Source: Candidatus Thalassolituus haligoni | Lineage (GTDB): Bacteria; Pseudomonadota; Gammaproteobacteria; Pseudomonadales; Oceanobacteraceae | NCBI RefSeq assembly: GCF_041222825.1 | Contig: NZ_CP139482.1 | Span: forward strand, 279,001 to 343,000 | Reading direction: 5' to 3' | Length of the DNA: 64,000 bases | Shown: piece after piece, positions 9,128-18,110 of the stretch | How positions within the stretch are numbered: position 1 is the stretch's first letter | Layout of the letters: the number at the start of each line of letters is the position of its first letter | The notes under the pieces: generated by a model | Database searches by the model: none | Told to the model about the DNA's origin: nothing | What the model saw: only the letters and a program-made list of their open reading frames with translations | Program-made: the position numbers and the translations under genes

Positions 9128-9346
9128 TGACCTGCCTCACCGATGCTTCGGGTCGCAGGTCAACCCAAGGTTATCCTCATCGATGCAGCGTTACAGGGTG
9201 GGTCTTGCCCACCAGGGGTTCCGGGCCAGCTTTGGAACCCCCAGCCTTGATTTTTTACCCACCCATGGCGATTTATCTCACTGTGGATCTTGATAGTGGG
9301 TAGAGACTCGCAAATTTTTAACTCAATTCAATCCGGATGGTGATTT
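9128..9346. other. Structured ahpC-ahpF spacer
   Basis: The rest of the spacer has a hairpin with perfect 8-bp arms GGGGTTCC (9215-9222) and GGAACCCC (9234-9241), followed 8 nt later by six T (9250-9255). It is nested in wider complementarity of GGGTGGGT to ACCCACCC. This could be a partial terminator or processing site that lets ahpC be made in excess of ahpF. No gene is seen. Confidence 0.4.
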
Positions 9347-10909
9347 ATGTTAGATACCAACATGAAACAACAACTGGGCACCTATCTTCAGAAAATCGTT
9401 CGTCCGATTGAGTTGACGGTGTCTGTAAACGAAACGCCCAAGTCCAAAGAACTGGAAGAACTGGCGCGTGAAATTTCTGACATGTCAGGGAATATTGCCC
9501 TGACCATCAAAACTGATGACGCGGGCCGAGTGCCACGTATGGCGGTTGGCCCGGAAGGCGAGCCAGCCCGTGTCACCTTTGCCGGTGTGCCGATGGGCCA
9601 CGAGTTCACCTCGTTGGTGCTGGCCTTACTGCAAGCCGGTGGCTACCCGAGCAAGGAAAAAGCGGAATTACAGCAACAGGCCAAAGGTCTCTCCAAATCT
9701 CTGAACTTCGAAGTGTACATTTCGCTGTCGTGCCACAACTGCCCGGACGTGGTGCAGGCCATTAACCTGATGGCGGTACTGAACCCGAATGTGACCGCAA
9801 CCATGATTGATGGTGGCGTCTTCCCTAAAGAAGTGGAAGAGCTGGGCATTATGGCGGTGCCGACGCTGATGCTGAACGGCGAACCGTTTGGTAATGGCCG
9901 CATGACGCTGGAAGAAATCCTCAACAAGGTTGACGATAGCGCCGAAGAGAAAAAAGCCGCTGAACTGGCTGCCAAGGCACCGTTTGATGTGCTGGTGGTG
10001 GGGGGTGGCCCAGCCGGTGCGTCGGCTGCCATTTATACCGCCCGTAAAGGTATTCGTACCGGTATCGTGGCCGACCGTTTTGGTGGTCAGGTGATGGATA
10101 CCATGGCGATCGAGAACTTTATCTCCGTCAAGGCGACCGATGGCCCACGACTCGTCGCCGGGCTGGAAGAACACGTCAAGGAATACGATATTGACGTGAT
10201 GACCAACCAGCGCGCCGTCAATATCCGCGAGATAGACGGTGCTGATGGCAAAAAGATCAAGCAGGTTGAACTGGAAAACGGCGCAATATTAACCGCCAAA
10301 GCCGTCATCCTGGCGACCGGTGCCCGCTGGCGCGAAATGAACGTACCGGGTGAAGACCAGTACAAAACCAAAGGCGTGGCGTTCTGCCCGCACTGTGATG
10401 GCCCGCTGTTCAAAGGCAAGCCGGTGGCCGTGATTGGTGGTGGTAACTCCGGTATCGAAGCCGCGATTGACCTCGCCGGTATCGTTGAACACGTGACCGT
10501 ACTGGAATTTGCCGACACCCTGCGTGCCGACGCTGTGCTGGTGAAAAAAGCCGAATCGCTGGCCAACGTCACCATCATCAAGGAAGCCATGACCACAGAA
10601 GTGATAGGCGACGGCAACAAGGTGATTGGTCTGAAATACAAGAATCGCCGCAACGATGAAGAACACCTGTTAGACGTAGCCGGGATCTTCGTCCAGATTG
10701 GTCTGGTACCGAACAGCGATTTCCTGAAAAACAGTCTCGAACTCAGCAACCGTGGTGAGATCGTGATTGATAGCCGTGGTCAGACCAGTATGCCAGGAGT
10801 GTTTGCTGCCGGAGACGTCACCACCGTGCCGTTCAAGCAGATCATCATCTCCATGGGTGCCGGAGCGACCGCCGCACTGGGGGCGTTTGATTATCTGATT
10901 CGTAACTGA
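9347..10909 (+). CDS. ahpF: Alkyl hydroperoxide reductase subunit F
   Basis: AhpF is the NADH-dependent flavoprotein disulfide reductase that transfers electrons to AhpC. The 520-residue product has two N-terminal thioredoxin-like folds with CHNC (Cys129/Cys132), an FAD-binding GGGPAGAS at 218-226, the thioredoxin-reductase-type redox pair CPHC (Cys347/Cys350), an NADH-binding [12 protein letters not shown] stretch, and the C-terminal FAD motif [16 protein letters not shown]. Length and domain order match E. coli AhpF. The ribosome-binding site is weak (GGATGGTG). It ends before a strong bidirectional terminator. Confidence 0.97.
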   Translation: MLDTNMKQQLGTYLQKIVRPIELTVSVNETPKSKELEELAREISDMSGNIALTIKTDDAGRVPRMAVGPEGEPARVTFAGVPMGHEFTSLVLALLQAGGYPSKEKAELQQQAKGLSKSLNFEVYISLSCHNCPDVVQAINLMAVLNPNVTATMIDGGVFPKEVEELGIMAVPTLMLNGEPFGNGRMTLEEILNKVDDSAEEKKAAELAAKAPFDVLVVGGGPAGASAAIYTARKGIRTGIVADRFGGQVMDTMAIENFISVKATDGPRLVAGLEEHVKEYDIDVMTNQRAVNIREIDGADGKKIKQVELENGAILTAKAVILATGARWREMNVPGEDQYKTKGVAFCPHCDGPLFKGKPVAVIGGGNSGIEAAIDLAGIVEHVTVLEFADTLRADAVLVKKAESLANVTIIKEAMTTEVIGDGNKVIGLKYKNRRNDEEHLLDVAGIFVQIGLVPNSDFLKNSLELSNRGEIVIDSRGQTSMPGVFAAGDVTTVPFKQIIISMGAGATAALGAFDYLIRN

Positions 10910-10939
10910 GTCAGGCCGCCACAGGCCGGTTATTAGCAG

Positions 10940-10973
10940 AAAAAAGCCACCGTAGCGATACGGTGGCTTTTTT
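10940..10973. terminator. Bidirectional rho-independent terminator
   Basis: AGCCACCGTA and TACGGTGGCT form a strong stem with a GCGA centre, flanked by A6 on the left and T6 on the right. It therefore works for ahpF on the plus strand and for the metallo-hydrolase on the minus strand. Confidence 0.9.
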
Positions 10974-11002
10974 ATTGATCGGTCTAAATCTCGATCTGTT
11001 GG

Positions 11003-11989
11003 TCATGCCTGACTTTTTTTCGTCAGCCACACTTCCAACCCCTGGGCATTCAGATTGGCATCGGTTGCCAGCCACTGTTTGGCCAGTGTTATATCGAATG
11101 CGGGATTAACCTGTTGTACCCGTTCCAATAACCAGGCGGCCAAACTGTCGGTGATGCGTTGTAGGCGCCCTTCTACGGGTGTCTGTTGTTGTTCAGCGAT
11201 AGCCACTACCGTATCGAGAGAGTCGAGTAGCTGCTGAACATTATGCTCTGTGGGCCGAATGGCACCGTAGTGGGTCAGGTACATAAATTCCGGCTTTAAT
11301 CCGGCCAGGCGCAGGATGCTGGCACGCATGGCTTCGGGGTCGAAGTGTATGGGCGTGGTGGTGACGAATAACAGATTCTCACCTGCATCGTTATCAAACA
11401 TACGGTAAGAGACGCCGAAGGTGTCGCCGGTAAAGATGCTGTTGCTGCCACTGTCGAGAACACAAAAATGGTGTTTGGCGTGCCCTTGTGTATCGAGGAA
11501 GGTGAGGGTACGGCCGTTAAAATCGAGTGTAAACGCATCTGCAGCTTCTATCACCCGTTCGGCAGCGATCGGTATCAGTGCGCCATACAATGAGTCGTAT
11601 CGTTCATCGCCATACACTGCACGGGTTCCGGCCTCCAGTTTGGAGGGATCAATCATATGGGCTGCGCCCCGAGGGTGAATCACCAGACGGGCATTCGGGC
11701 ACTCAGCCATCAGTTTGCCAGCGCCGGCGGCATGATCGAGATGGACATGGGTCGGAATCACATAATCGACCTGTTCCGGAGTCAGGCCCAGGGCGGCAAT
11801 ATGATCAAGTATGTGGGGAACGGTGTAGGCGGTGCCGGTTTCTATAATGGCCAGGCGCTCACCCTGACGAATCACATAAACGCTGGCTACACCAGGGGTG
11901 ACGTAGTCGGCATCCAGCTGCCAGATACCGTGGGGATGGACGATGGCTGGCGGATAAGGGGTAGGCAGATTGGTGGTTATTGTTGTCAT
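11003..11989 (-). CDS. MBL-fold metallo-hydrolase
   Basis: The 328-residue protein has the metallo-beta-lactamase fold zinc motif THVHLDHAAGAG (80-91), then a later GHAKHHFC histidine, the bridging Asp in FTGDTFGVS and a final THYG histidine. These supply the full set of ligands for a dinuclear site. The second half is helical. Hydrolases of this subgroup cleave thioesters, lactones or other small esters; nothing here fixes the substrate, and a glyoxalase II role is unlikely because the C-terminal glutathione-binding domain is absent. It is monocistronic and converges on ahpF. Confidence 0.85.
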   Translation of the reverse strand: MTTITTNLPTPYPPAIVHPHGIWQLDADYVTPGVASVYVIRQGERLAIIETGTAYTVPHILDHIAALGLTPEQVDYVIPTHVHLDHAAGAGKLMAECPNARLVIHPRGAAHMIDPSKLEAGTRAVYGDERYDSLYGALIPIAAERVIEAADAFTLDFNGRTLTFLDTQGHAKHHFCVLDSGSNSIFTGDTFGVSYRMFDNDAGENLLFVTTTPIHFDPEAMRASILRLAGLKPEFMYLTHYGAIRPTEHNVQQLLDSLDTVVAIAEQQQTPVEGRLQRITDSLAAWLLERVQQVNPAFDITLAKQWLATDANLNAQGLEVWLTKKSQA

Positions 11990-12197
11990 CAGGCACCTCT
12001 GGTTGTTTGGTCGTCAGTAGGAACGGTCTTATTGTCAGTACATCAGCAGTGTTGGTGAATCACAATCAGTTAATTGACGGAAGATAGGTATCGCAATTGG
12101 ATAGAATCCTGATGTATGGCTTGAAAATGTAAAAGTCATTGAAATTTAATTTTTACATAATTACAATTTGTAAAAAATCGAGATGGAGTGATTGAAA

Positions 12198-12683
12198 ATG
12201 ACTGTCAAAATTGAAGTGAGCCTAACGCTTTACCAGCGTCTTGAGGCTTTGGCGAGCGGTTTCGATTCTCCATCTAATGTGATCGAAAGATTGTTAGACA
12301 GGCATGAGAAAAGTCATTGTAAGTCAAATTGCAGTGATGCTGTTCCCGAAGGACGAAGTAGTGGAAGTCGACTGTTTACAAATAAAGAAATTCAACAGCG
12401 AATTTCATTGTCAGCAAAAAATATGCCATCAGAAGTTCTTGAGGCATTTTGCGGAGATGTCTCATCAAAAGAACAATTTGGGTTGAGTTTTCCCTTGTTT
12501 GTACGTGTCCCATCTACAGTAGATCCAAGTACAAAAAAAGCCTTGGTAAAGTCGAAGGATGGTGTATCTCGATGGACGTGGAAATATGAATTCGAGAGAG
12601 ATGGGTACTTGTACGCGATATGCACACAGTGGTATCGGAAAAACGACGCCGACGTTCAAAAGTTTCTTGCAGTGTACGAATAA
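12198..12683 (+). CDS. AT-rich orphan protein with RHH/SeqA-like N-terminus
   Basis: I do not recognise this 161-residue protein. The first 35 residues (TVKIEVSLTLYQRLEALASG, then SPSNVIERLLDRHE) have the strand-helix-helix pattern of ribbon-helix-helix DNA-binding or SeqA N-terminal domains. A Ser-rich linker follows, then a mixed domain ending DGVSRWTWKYEFERDGYLYAICTQWY. ATG 12198 has GGAG 9 nt upstream; an in-frame TTG at 12192 is too close to that site. The gene and its upstream 130 bp are clearly more AT-rich than neighbours and use rarer codons (ATA, AGA, TTG), a sign of recent transfer. It is flanked by convergent and divergent metabolic genes. Confidence 0.6.
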   Translation: MTVKIEVSLTLYQRLEALASGFDSPSNVIERLLDRHEKSHCKSNCSDAVPEGRSSGSRLFTNKEIQQRISLSAKNMPSEVLEAFCGDVSSKEQFGLSFPLFVRVPSTVDPSTKKALVKSKDGVSRWTWKYEFERDGYLYAICTQWYRKNDADVQKFLAVYE

Positions 12684-12767
12684 GGCAGTAAACAGAAAGT
12701 AGCAGCCAGTTTTACGTAAATAAATTACTGGCTCCCAGAGAGGAGTTCGTAGTTCTTTGCCGAGCGT

Positions 12768-13766
12768 TTACCTTTGCTTGGCGTCCATCACAATCTCCAG
12801 CGCATCCAGTCGCTTTTGCCGATCGTAAATGTCGTTGGTAAACATCAGTTCATTCACGCCCAACTCTTTCACCAGCGCTTCCAGTTTGAATGTCAACGTT
12901 GCCGGGCCGCCCACCACTGCCATGGCAAGAAAGGATTGCACCTGGGCTTGCATCGGGATGTCCCAGAGTTCATCCATATTGGCTACGGGTGGCGGCAAGA
13001 ACAGCGGTTGGCCACTCATCAGCGCCATCACCCGTTGCTGGCTGCTGGTGGCAAGGTAATGGGCTTCTTTATCGCTGGCGGCGGCAATCAGGGGAATGGT
13101 GGCAATCGCATAAGGTTCGGACAGCTGTTCAGAAGGACGGAATTGTTGCCGGTACAGGGCCAGTGCTTCATGCAGGTAGCGTGGGGCAAAATGGGCTGCA
13201 AAGGCATAGGGCAGGCCTCTGTGAGCGGCCAGCTGTGCACTGAACAAGCTGGAACCCAGCAGCCAGATGGGCACATGGGTTCCACTGCCTGGATAGGCTT
13301 TGACCCGCTTGCCGGAAGTATCATCACCTAACAGTCGTTGTAGCTCGGCGACTTCGGCGGGGAATTGTTCGGCGCGCATGTCGTCGCGGCGTAACGCCCG
13401 GCTGGTGATGGGGTCGGTACCGGGGGCACGACCAAGGCCGAGGTCAATACGATCCGGATACAACGATGCCAGGGTGCCAAACTGTTCGGCAATCACCAGG
13501 GGCGCATGATTAGGCAGCATGACACCGCCGGAGCCGACTCTGATCTGTTGGGTCTGAGCCGCTATCTGACCAACCAGTACCGAGGTGGCGGAGCTGGCAA
13601 TACCTGCCATATTGTGGTGTTCCGCCAGCCACAGACGTTTGAACCCCAATTGATCCGCATGGCGGGCGTGTTCCAGCATGTGCTGAAGGGTTTGGGGAAT
13701 ATCTGAGCCTTGCGGGACGGTGGCCAGTTCCAGTAATGAGAGTGGGGTATCAGCAAGCAATGACAT
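12768..13766 (-). CDS. LLM-class flavin-dependent oxidoreductase
   Basis: The 332-residue product belongs to the bacterial luciferase-like monooxygenase superfamily, FMN-dependent TIM barrels that oxidise small organic substrates. Visible family traits are SLLELATVPQG at the start, GFKRLWLAEHHNMAGIASSATSVLVGQIA, GSGGVMLPNHAPLVIAEQFGTL, DLGLGRAPGTDP and the late VVGGPATL phosphate-binding segment. It is closest in feel to YhbW/MsnO8-type proteins. The start is taken at 13766, with GAGG 5 nt upstream; a longer reading to 13844 would add 26 residues without family similarity. The TetR gene upstream on the same strand may be co-transcribed. Confidence 0.88.
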   Translation of the reverse strand: MSLLADTPLSLLELATVPQGSDIPQTLQHMLEHARHADQLGFKRLWLAEHHNMAGIASSATSVLVGQIAAQTQQIRVGSGGVMLPNHAPLVIAEQFGTLASLYPDRIDLGLGRAPGTDPITSRALRRDDMRAEQFPAEVAELQRLLGDDTSGKRVKAYPGSGTHVPIWLLGSSLFSAQLAAHRGLPYAFAAHFAPRYLHEALALYRQQFRPSEQLSEPYAIATIPLIAAASDKEAHYLATSSQQRVMALMSGQPLFLPPPVANMDELWDIPMQAQVQSFLAMAVVGGPATLTFKLEALVKELGVNELMFTNDIYDRQKRLDALEIVMDAKQR

Positions 13767-13894
13767 GGTGGCCTCGTTCAGTTTGGGGTAGAGCCGTCGA
13801 TAAAAACCAGCAACAATCAATCGGTTGAATTGCCATGCTGTCATGCTTGTTGCGGCAACAACAGGGGGCGGTTTGGTACGGAGTGTTGCAGCCT

Positions 13895-14470
13895 CTAGAG
13901 GTTATCCTGGATGCCGGTCTTACAAGCGTTCAGTAACTCTTGTTGCAGCTCGGGGTCGTTCACTGCTCGGGCAATGGCGACACCACCAATCATCATCACC
14001 ATATTTTGCAAAACTTGTGGTCGATCGACCTGTGCCACTTCCGACATTTTCCCCAGCATGCCTTTTAACAAACGGGTGTAACAGCTGCGTACCGGTTCGT
14101 CGCGCTGGGCAATATCGGTGACCAGAAAAGCCATCGGGCAGCCGCCGTGCTGGCCACTGACGTGCTCTTCGCTGAGGTAGGTCTCAACCAGGCGGTTCAG
14201 ACTAGGCGGGGCGCTATCGACGGTTGGTTGGTCTGCGCTATCGGCACCAAGGGCATAACGAAAGCGGCGTATTCCTGCCCACGTCATGGCTTCCGTGTAC
14301 AACTCGGCTTTGGATTTGAAATGGCTGTAAAACGCCCCTCGGGTCATATCGGCGGCGGCCATGACCTGATCAATACCGGTTTGTTCGAAGCCTCTGGCGG
14401 CAAACAGCCGGGAGGCGGCCTTGAGGATACGCTCGCGGCTCTGTTGTTTGTGTTCCGGACTCCAGGCCAT
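13895..14470 (-). CDS. TetR/AcrR-family transcriptional repressor
   Basis: The 191-residue protein has a clear TetR DNA-binding domain: RERILKAASRLFAARGFEQTGIDQVMAAADMTRGAFYSHFKSKAELY (about residues 12-58), followed by a variable ligand-binding domain. AGGAG lies about 7 nt before the start. It is divergent from the GST gene, and a near-perfect palindrome sits between the two starts, so it probably represses itself and the GST/thioesterase operon. The paired LLM oxidoreductase suggests response to a small electrophile or aromatic compound; that is inference. Confidence 0.9.
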   Translation of the reverse strand: MAWSPEHKQQSRERILKAASRLFAARGFEQTGIDQVMAAADMTRGAFYSHFKSKAELYTEAMTWAGIRRFRYALGADSADQPTVDSAPPSLNRLVETYLSEEHVSGQHGGCPMAFLVTDIAQRDEPVRSCYTRLLKGMLGKMSEVAQVDRPQVLQNMVMMIGGVAIARAVNDPELQQELLNACKTGIQDNL

Positions 14471-14481
14471 GGTTGGCTCCT

Positions 14482-14505
14482 AAAATATGTTCTTGAACAT
14501 ATTTT
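14482..14505. promoter_or_regulatory. Palindromic operator between tetR and GST genes
   Basis: Eleven-base perfect arms AAAATATGTTC and GAACATATTTT flank a TT centre. It begins about 12 bp upstream of the tetR start codon, touching its ribosome-binding region, and lies about 65 bp before the GST start. Position and symmetry are as expected for the site of the adjacent TetR protein. Confidence 0.75.
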
Positions 14506-14569
14506 GAGTCGGGGTAGGGTGCCAATGCAAGCGATGCTTTATTTCAGACCCCATGCGGAGGGACGAGGT

Positions 14570-15259
14570 ATGACTGATCTGAGGATGACCGATCTGGAGA
14601 CACCGACGCTTTACGGAGCCCATTTCAGCCCATTTGTACGAGCTGTTCGAATCTACTGCGATGAACTTGGGCTGACTCATGTTCATACCCAGGCGCCGTT
14701 AGGAGAGCCGATTGCATTTCGGTCGCCAGCGCATCAGGCGTTAAACCCATTTTTGAAGATTCCGGTCTTATTGCACCGGGATCTGGTGTTGTTTGAGAGC
14801 CCAGCGATTTGTCGTTATCTGGCCGGTTTACCGGGCGCGCAACCACCGGAGCAGGTGCTGATGCATGCCGAAAAGGCGCTGGTCGATCAATGGGCACTGG
14901 TGGCCAGCCAGTACGCCAACCAGAACCTGATGGATGGCCTGCTACTGGAACTGGCATTTCCCAAAGGTGAGGATGGCCAGGTTCGCATGGATCAGGTGCA
15001 GGAAAACCTGCCTGCAGCCCGCGCATTTCTGGCCATTATTGAGGCGCAGCTGAATCAACACAGCTGGCTGGCCGGGCAGCATTACAGTATGGCCGATGCC
15101 CTGATCACGCCATTTTTGCATTACGCCGCCCAGGCACCCGTGCTGGATGCCGAAGGCAAGCTGATTAAACAGGGGACGGCGCTGGCGGATTACCTCGAGC
15201 GCTTGCGAGTGCGGCCATCTGCCGTGTATCTGAACCACCCCGATACCCAATCCCGTTAA
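14570..15259 (+). CDS. Glutathione S-transferase family protein
   Basis: The 229-residue product has an N-terminal thioredoxin-like domain (TLYGAHFSPFVRAVRIYCDELGL), where the conserved Ser near SPF would activate glutathione, then cis-Pro in NPFLKIPVL, the ESPAICRYL glutathione gamma-glutamyl site and a helical C-domain with SMADALITPFLH. It resembles phi/theta-like bacterial GSTs that conjugate or isomerise electrophiles. GGAGG at 14557-14561 supports ATG 14570; an in-frame reading from 14147 overlaps tetR and is spurious. The hotdog thioesterase follows 41 bp later and is likely in the same operon. Confidence 0.85.
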   Translation: MTDLRMTDLETPTLYGAHFSPFVRAVRIYCDELGLTHVHTQAPLGEPIAFRSPAHQALNPFLKIPVLLHRDLVLFESPAICRYLAGLPGAQPPEQVLMHAEKALVDQWALVASQYANQNLMDGLLLELAFPKGEDGQVRMDQVQENLPAARAFLAIIEAQLNQHSWLAGQHYSMADALITPFLHYAAQAPVLDAEGKLIKQGTALADYLERLRVRPSAVYLNHPDTQSR

Positions 15260-15287
15260 CCAATCCCGTTAACCAATTTCGTTAACC
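15249..15287. repeat. Three tandem 13-bp repeats across the GST stop codon
   Basis: AATCCCGTTAACC occurs twice back to back (15249-15261, 15262-15274), then once as AATTTCGTTAACC (15275-15287). The GST stop TAA (15257-15259) lies inside the first copy, so the array could lengthen without changing the protein. It separates the GST and thioesterase genes. Confidence 0.85.
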
Positions 15288-15300
15288 AGAAGAGGCTGTT

Positions 15301-15738
15301 ATGAGTCGATTAAACCCCATGATCACGCTGGCACAATTAAACACCCTTGGTGCTGGCCATCTGCCAGGCCTGTTGGGCATGGAAATACTAGCGTTTGATG
15401 AAGGTCGGCTGGTGGCCGCCATGAATGTCACGCCGCAACACCTGGCACCCAACGGCTATTTGCACGGCGGCAGTGTGGTGTCGCTGGCGGATACGGCCTG
15501 TGGCTATGCCACCGTACTGCATTTGCCGGAAGGCGGGCAGTCGTTCACTACGATCGAATTAAAAACCAATTATCTCGGCACGACCCGTGAAGGCCGCGTG
15601 GTGTGTACTGCGACGGCACGGCATCTGGGTAAAACCACCCAGGTCTGGGATGCCGAAGTGGTGGATGAGACGAGTGGCAAGACCATCGCCTTGTTTCGTT
15701 GTTCGAACGTGATTTTGTACCCGCAAGTCTCTTCCTGA
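15301..15738 (+). CDS. PaaI-family hotdog thioesterase
   Basis: The 145-residue protein is a single hotdog fold that hydrolyses acyl- or aryl-CoA thioesters. The family core is clear: HLAPNGYLHGGSVVSLADTACGYA (about residues 48-71), where the Asn-Gly-x-x-His-Gly-Gly turn and the following Asp form the active site, and later the SFTTIELKTNYLGTTREG strand. It follows the GST gene and probably shares its TetR-controlled promoter. The substrate cannot be told from the sequence. Confidence 0.88.
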   Translation: MSRLNPMITLAQLNTLGAGHLPGLLGMEILAFDEGRLVAAMNVTPQHLAPNGYLHGGSVVSLADTACGYATVLHLPEGGQSFTTIELKTNYLGTTREGRVVCTATARHLGKTTQVWDAEVVDETSGKTIALFRCSNVILYPQVSS

Positions 15739-15771
15739 TCGGACGGTAATACACGCCAGCTTGTTCGTGGA

Positions 15772-16206
15772 TTAACGGCTGCTCAGCAGATGAACCGTTA
15801 CCATCACGATTAGCATGACGTTCACCAACAGCCCGATGCTGTAAAAATAACTGCGCGGGCTGGGATTCTTCTCGGTTGCAATGGCGTAATACAGCGCCAT
15901 ATGCAGCAGGCGGGTTATGGCGTAAATCCAGCACATCAGCCCCAGTTGTACGGCATCAAATCCAGACAGTAGACCCACCAGTACCGGGCCGACCATCATT
16001 GGCAGATTCTCCAGCGAGTTCATAAAGGTGCGGTGACTGCGGAACACAAAGGAGGCATGGCTCAGTTGTTTGTCAACGATACCGGGGATGTAATGCGGCT
16101 GTTTGCGATGCGCCAGAGTGGCTACCAGGCTTTGTACCAACAGTGTGGCAAACATCAGCATCAAGGCCTGTAAGGCCAGGCTGTATTGGTTGACTAATTC
16201 TGGCAC
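15772..16206 (-). CDS. MAPEG-family membrane protein
   Basis: The 144-residue product is a four-helix integral inner-membrane protein of the MAPEG family (eicosanoid and glutathione metabolism; in bacteria often glutathione-dependent). TM helices are visible at about residues 8-30, 68-90, 93-112 and 121-142. The typical cytoplasmic HRTFMNSLENLPMM segment, with the conserved R.....N..E.., follows TM1. Convergent with the thioesterase gene. A role in glutathione-linked detoxification together with the nearby GST is plausible but not shown. Confidence 0.82.
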   Translation of the reverse strand: MPELVNQYSLALQALMLMFATLLVQSLVATLAHRKQPHYIPGIVDKQLSHASFVFRSHRTFMNSLENLPMMVGPVLVGLLSGFDAVQLGLMCWIYAITRLLHMALYYAIATEKNPSPRSYFYSIGLLVNVMLIVMVTVHLLSSR

Positions 16207-16370
16207 GGGGTACTCCTGTTGTGATCGGAAGAGAGAGGCCGGTCTGGGTGTTTATTATGAGCCGATTGTATTCTGCTCGGCGGTCACCGGTGGGTGCTTG
16301 TCCGGTAATATTAGCGACTTCTTCATCAACCAATGCAAAAATGTGTGGATTCTCTGCCAAAGGATTGATT

Positions 16371-17099
16371 ATGCGCTGCCTGGATCGCTGTTTCCGTCTG
16401 ATTTCACTCTTGTTGTTAGCACCGTTATTACCGTTGACCAGTACACAGGCTGCTACTTACTGCCAGTACACCGGCTGTTACTGATGGTGGCGAGGCTGTT
16501 GCCGCACAAGATATGCACGAAAAGTCACGCACTGGGGCGCTGGTTTATCGACTCCCATTTGCAGCCGAACAATACCCGTGTGGTTCTCAGCCGCTTTGTA
16601 CCAAACGATCGACAGCAGCCATGGCGGGCGGAAGTCGATCGTTCCAGCAAATCCCGGGTGTGAAAGTGTCCTTGCGGCACGCCTTGTCCAATCATGTCGG
16701 TGTTGAACTGAATAGCTATTATGTTTGGGCTGACAGCTGTCAAACGCTGTACCGCGCTGCTGATACCAGGAGAGAGTGCAGTCGGGTGTTACAGTCAAAA
16801 GGTATCAGCGTGGGGGGAGAACTGGGCACTCGTCTGCTCAAGCGTTGGTACTAAGGTGCCCTGGCAGCCGGTTTTTATTATGAAAACCTCGGACATCGAG
16901 ACAGCGATAATGACATTCAATCAGGCAATGTCCCGGTGTCTGGTTTGCGGTGCGACAGTCACCGAATGTGTATCGCTTCAGTTTTGATGGTTCTGTTGGT
17001 ATGCGCGGCGCATTGGCCAACACCTATCAGGATTACGAAGTCGAACGGGTGCAATATTTTGGCTCACTCGGGCTGGGCCTCCTGCGTTTCAACCTCTGA
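16371..17099 (+). pseudogene. Decayed outer-membrane beta-barrel gene
   Basis: A good start exists: AGGA at 16361-16364, ATG 16371 and a signal peptide (FRLISLLLLAPLLPLTSTQA). This frame stops at 16482. The reading resumes one frame over from about 16477 (VTDGGEAVAAQDMHEKSRTG ... VSLRHALSNHVGVELNSYY ... GGELGTRLLKRWY), meets an in-frame TAA at 16852, and continues with GALAAGFYYENLGHRDSDND. It then needs a further frameshift near 16930 to give VYRFSFDGSVGMRGALANTY ... SLGLGLLRFNL and a stop at 17097-17099. The strand pattern fits a barrel of about 230 residues. At least two frameshifts and one stop argue against a functional product, unless some are sequencing errors. Confidence 0.6.
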
Positions 17100-17106
17100 C
17101 ACAGTC

Positions 17107-18087
17107 TCAGTCTGTCGGGCTTGGGGCTGCTCTGCTGACGCTGGCTGAGCGGCGGGCAAATTGCTGTTCGATCGCATGGATACTGTCCTGGACAAAATCC
17201 ACAAAGGCCCGCATCGCCGGGTTCGGTTGCTTGTCGCTGAGGTACACCAGACACCAGGAGCGGCGTAACGGAAAGCCCGCTAGTGGCAGTTGTTTCAGAC
17301 TGCCGTTCTGTAACTCCGACAGTACCGTCAGCTTCGGTAATACCGTTACTCCCAGGCCCGCGATAACCGCGTGTTTCAGGCCGTCGTTGGAGTCGATCTG
17401 CATGATTGGTTGCAATGGAATACGGCATTGTCTACTCCACAGCTCCAGCGCCTGACGGGTACCGGATTCTTCCTCGCGGATAATCAGCCCTTGCGCCAGA
17501 AACTCCTGAATACCCACTTCGCGGCGTGCCAGCAACGGGTGGCCGGGAGCAACCAGCGGGATCAGCTCATTGTCCAGAAACGGCAGTGTGGCCAGGGTTT
17601 TATCCACTGGAGCCATGCCCATCACCACCAGATGATCGGTGTTATCGTGCAGGCGTCGCATGGACTCGGAACGGTTTACCATCCGCACATGCACCCGTAC
17701 TTGTGGGTGGTTGGCCATAAAGTCCTGCAACAGATACGGCAGCACGCAGTGAGCGGTATCAACCGCCGCAATATTCAGCTCACCGGCAACCTGATTGCCC
17801 ATCATTACCAGTTGATTTTGTAACGCCCCCAGTTCATCAAAAATGACGTCGATGCAGGAGGCCAATTTCTCCCCGGCGGCAGTGCAGAACAGTTTGCGGC
17901 CGACGTATTCGAATACCGGCTGCTTCAGCGCCTGTTCCAATTGTCGTACTTGTGAGCTGACGGCTGGCTGGGTCAAACCCAGTTGCTCCCCGGCCTTGCT
18001 GTAGTTGCGGTGCCGATAAACAGCCCGAAAGACCTGCAGCTGTCGGAAAGACAATCGATTGACCAATTGTTGCACAGAATTTGGCAT
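17107..18087 (-). CDS. pycR: LysR-family regulator divergent from pyruvate carboxylase
   Basis: The 326-residue protein has the LysR HTH (LSFRQLQVFRAVYRHRNYSK, then AGEQLGLTQPAVSSQVRQLEQAL, about residues 13-56) and the periplasmic-binding-like effector domain. It is divergent from pycA with 124 bp between them, the same arrangement as PycR-pycA-pycB in Pseudomonas aeruginosa. It probably controls pyruvate carboxylase and itself through the dyad at 18111-18130. The symbol is given by synteny; the LysR fold also resembles CysB/CbbR-type regulators, so the name is less certain than the family. Confidence 0.85.
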   Translation of the reverse strand: MPNSVQQLVNRLSFRQLQVFRAVYRHRNYSKAGEQLGLTQPAVSSQVRQLEQALKQPVFEYVGRKLFCTAAGEKLASCIDVIFDELGALQNQLVMMGNQVAGELNIAAVDTAHCVLPYLLQDFMANHPQVRVHVRMVNRSESMRRLHDNTDHLVVMGMAPVDKTLATLPFLDNELIPLVAPGHPLLARREVGIQEFLAQGLIIREEESGTRQALELWSRQCRIPLQPIMQIDSNDGLKHAVIAGLGVTVLPKLTVLSELQNGSLKQLPLAGFPLRRSWCLVYLSDKQPNPAMRAFVDFVQDSIHAIEQQFARRSASVSRAAPSPTD

Positions 18088-18110
18088 ATAAGACCGGAGT
18101 AAATAGCTGA

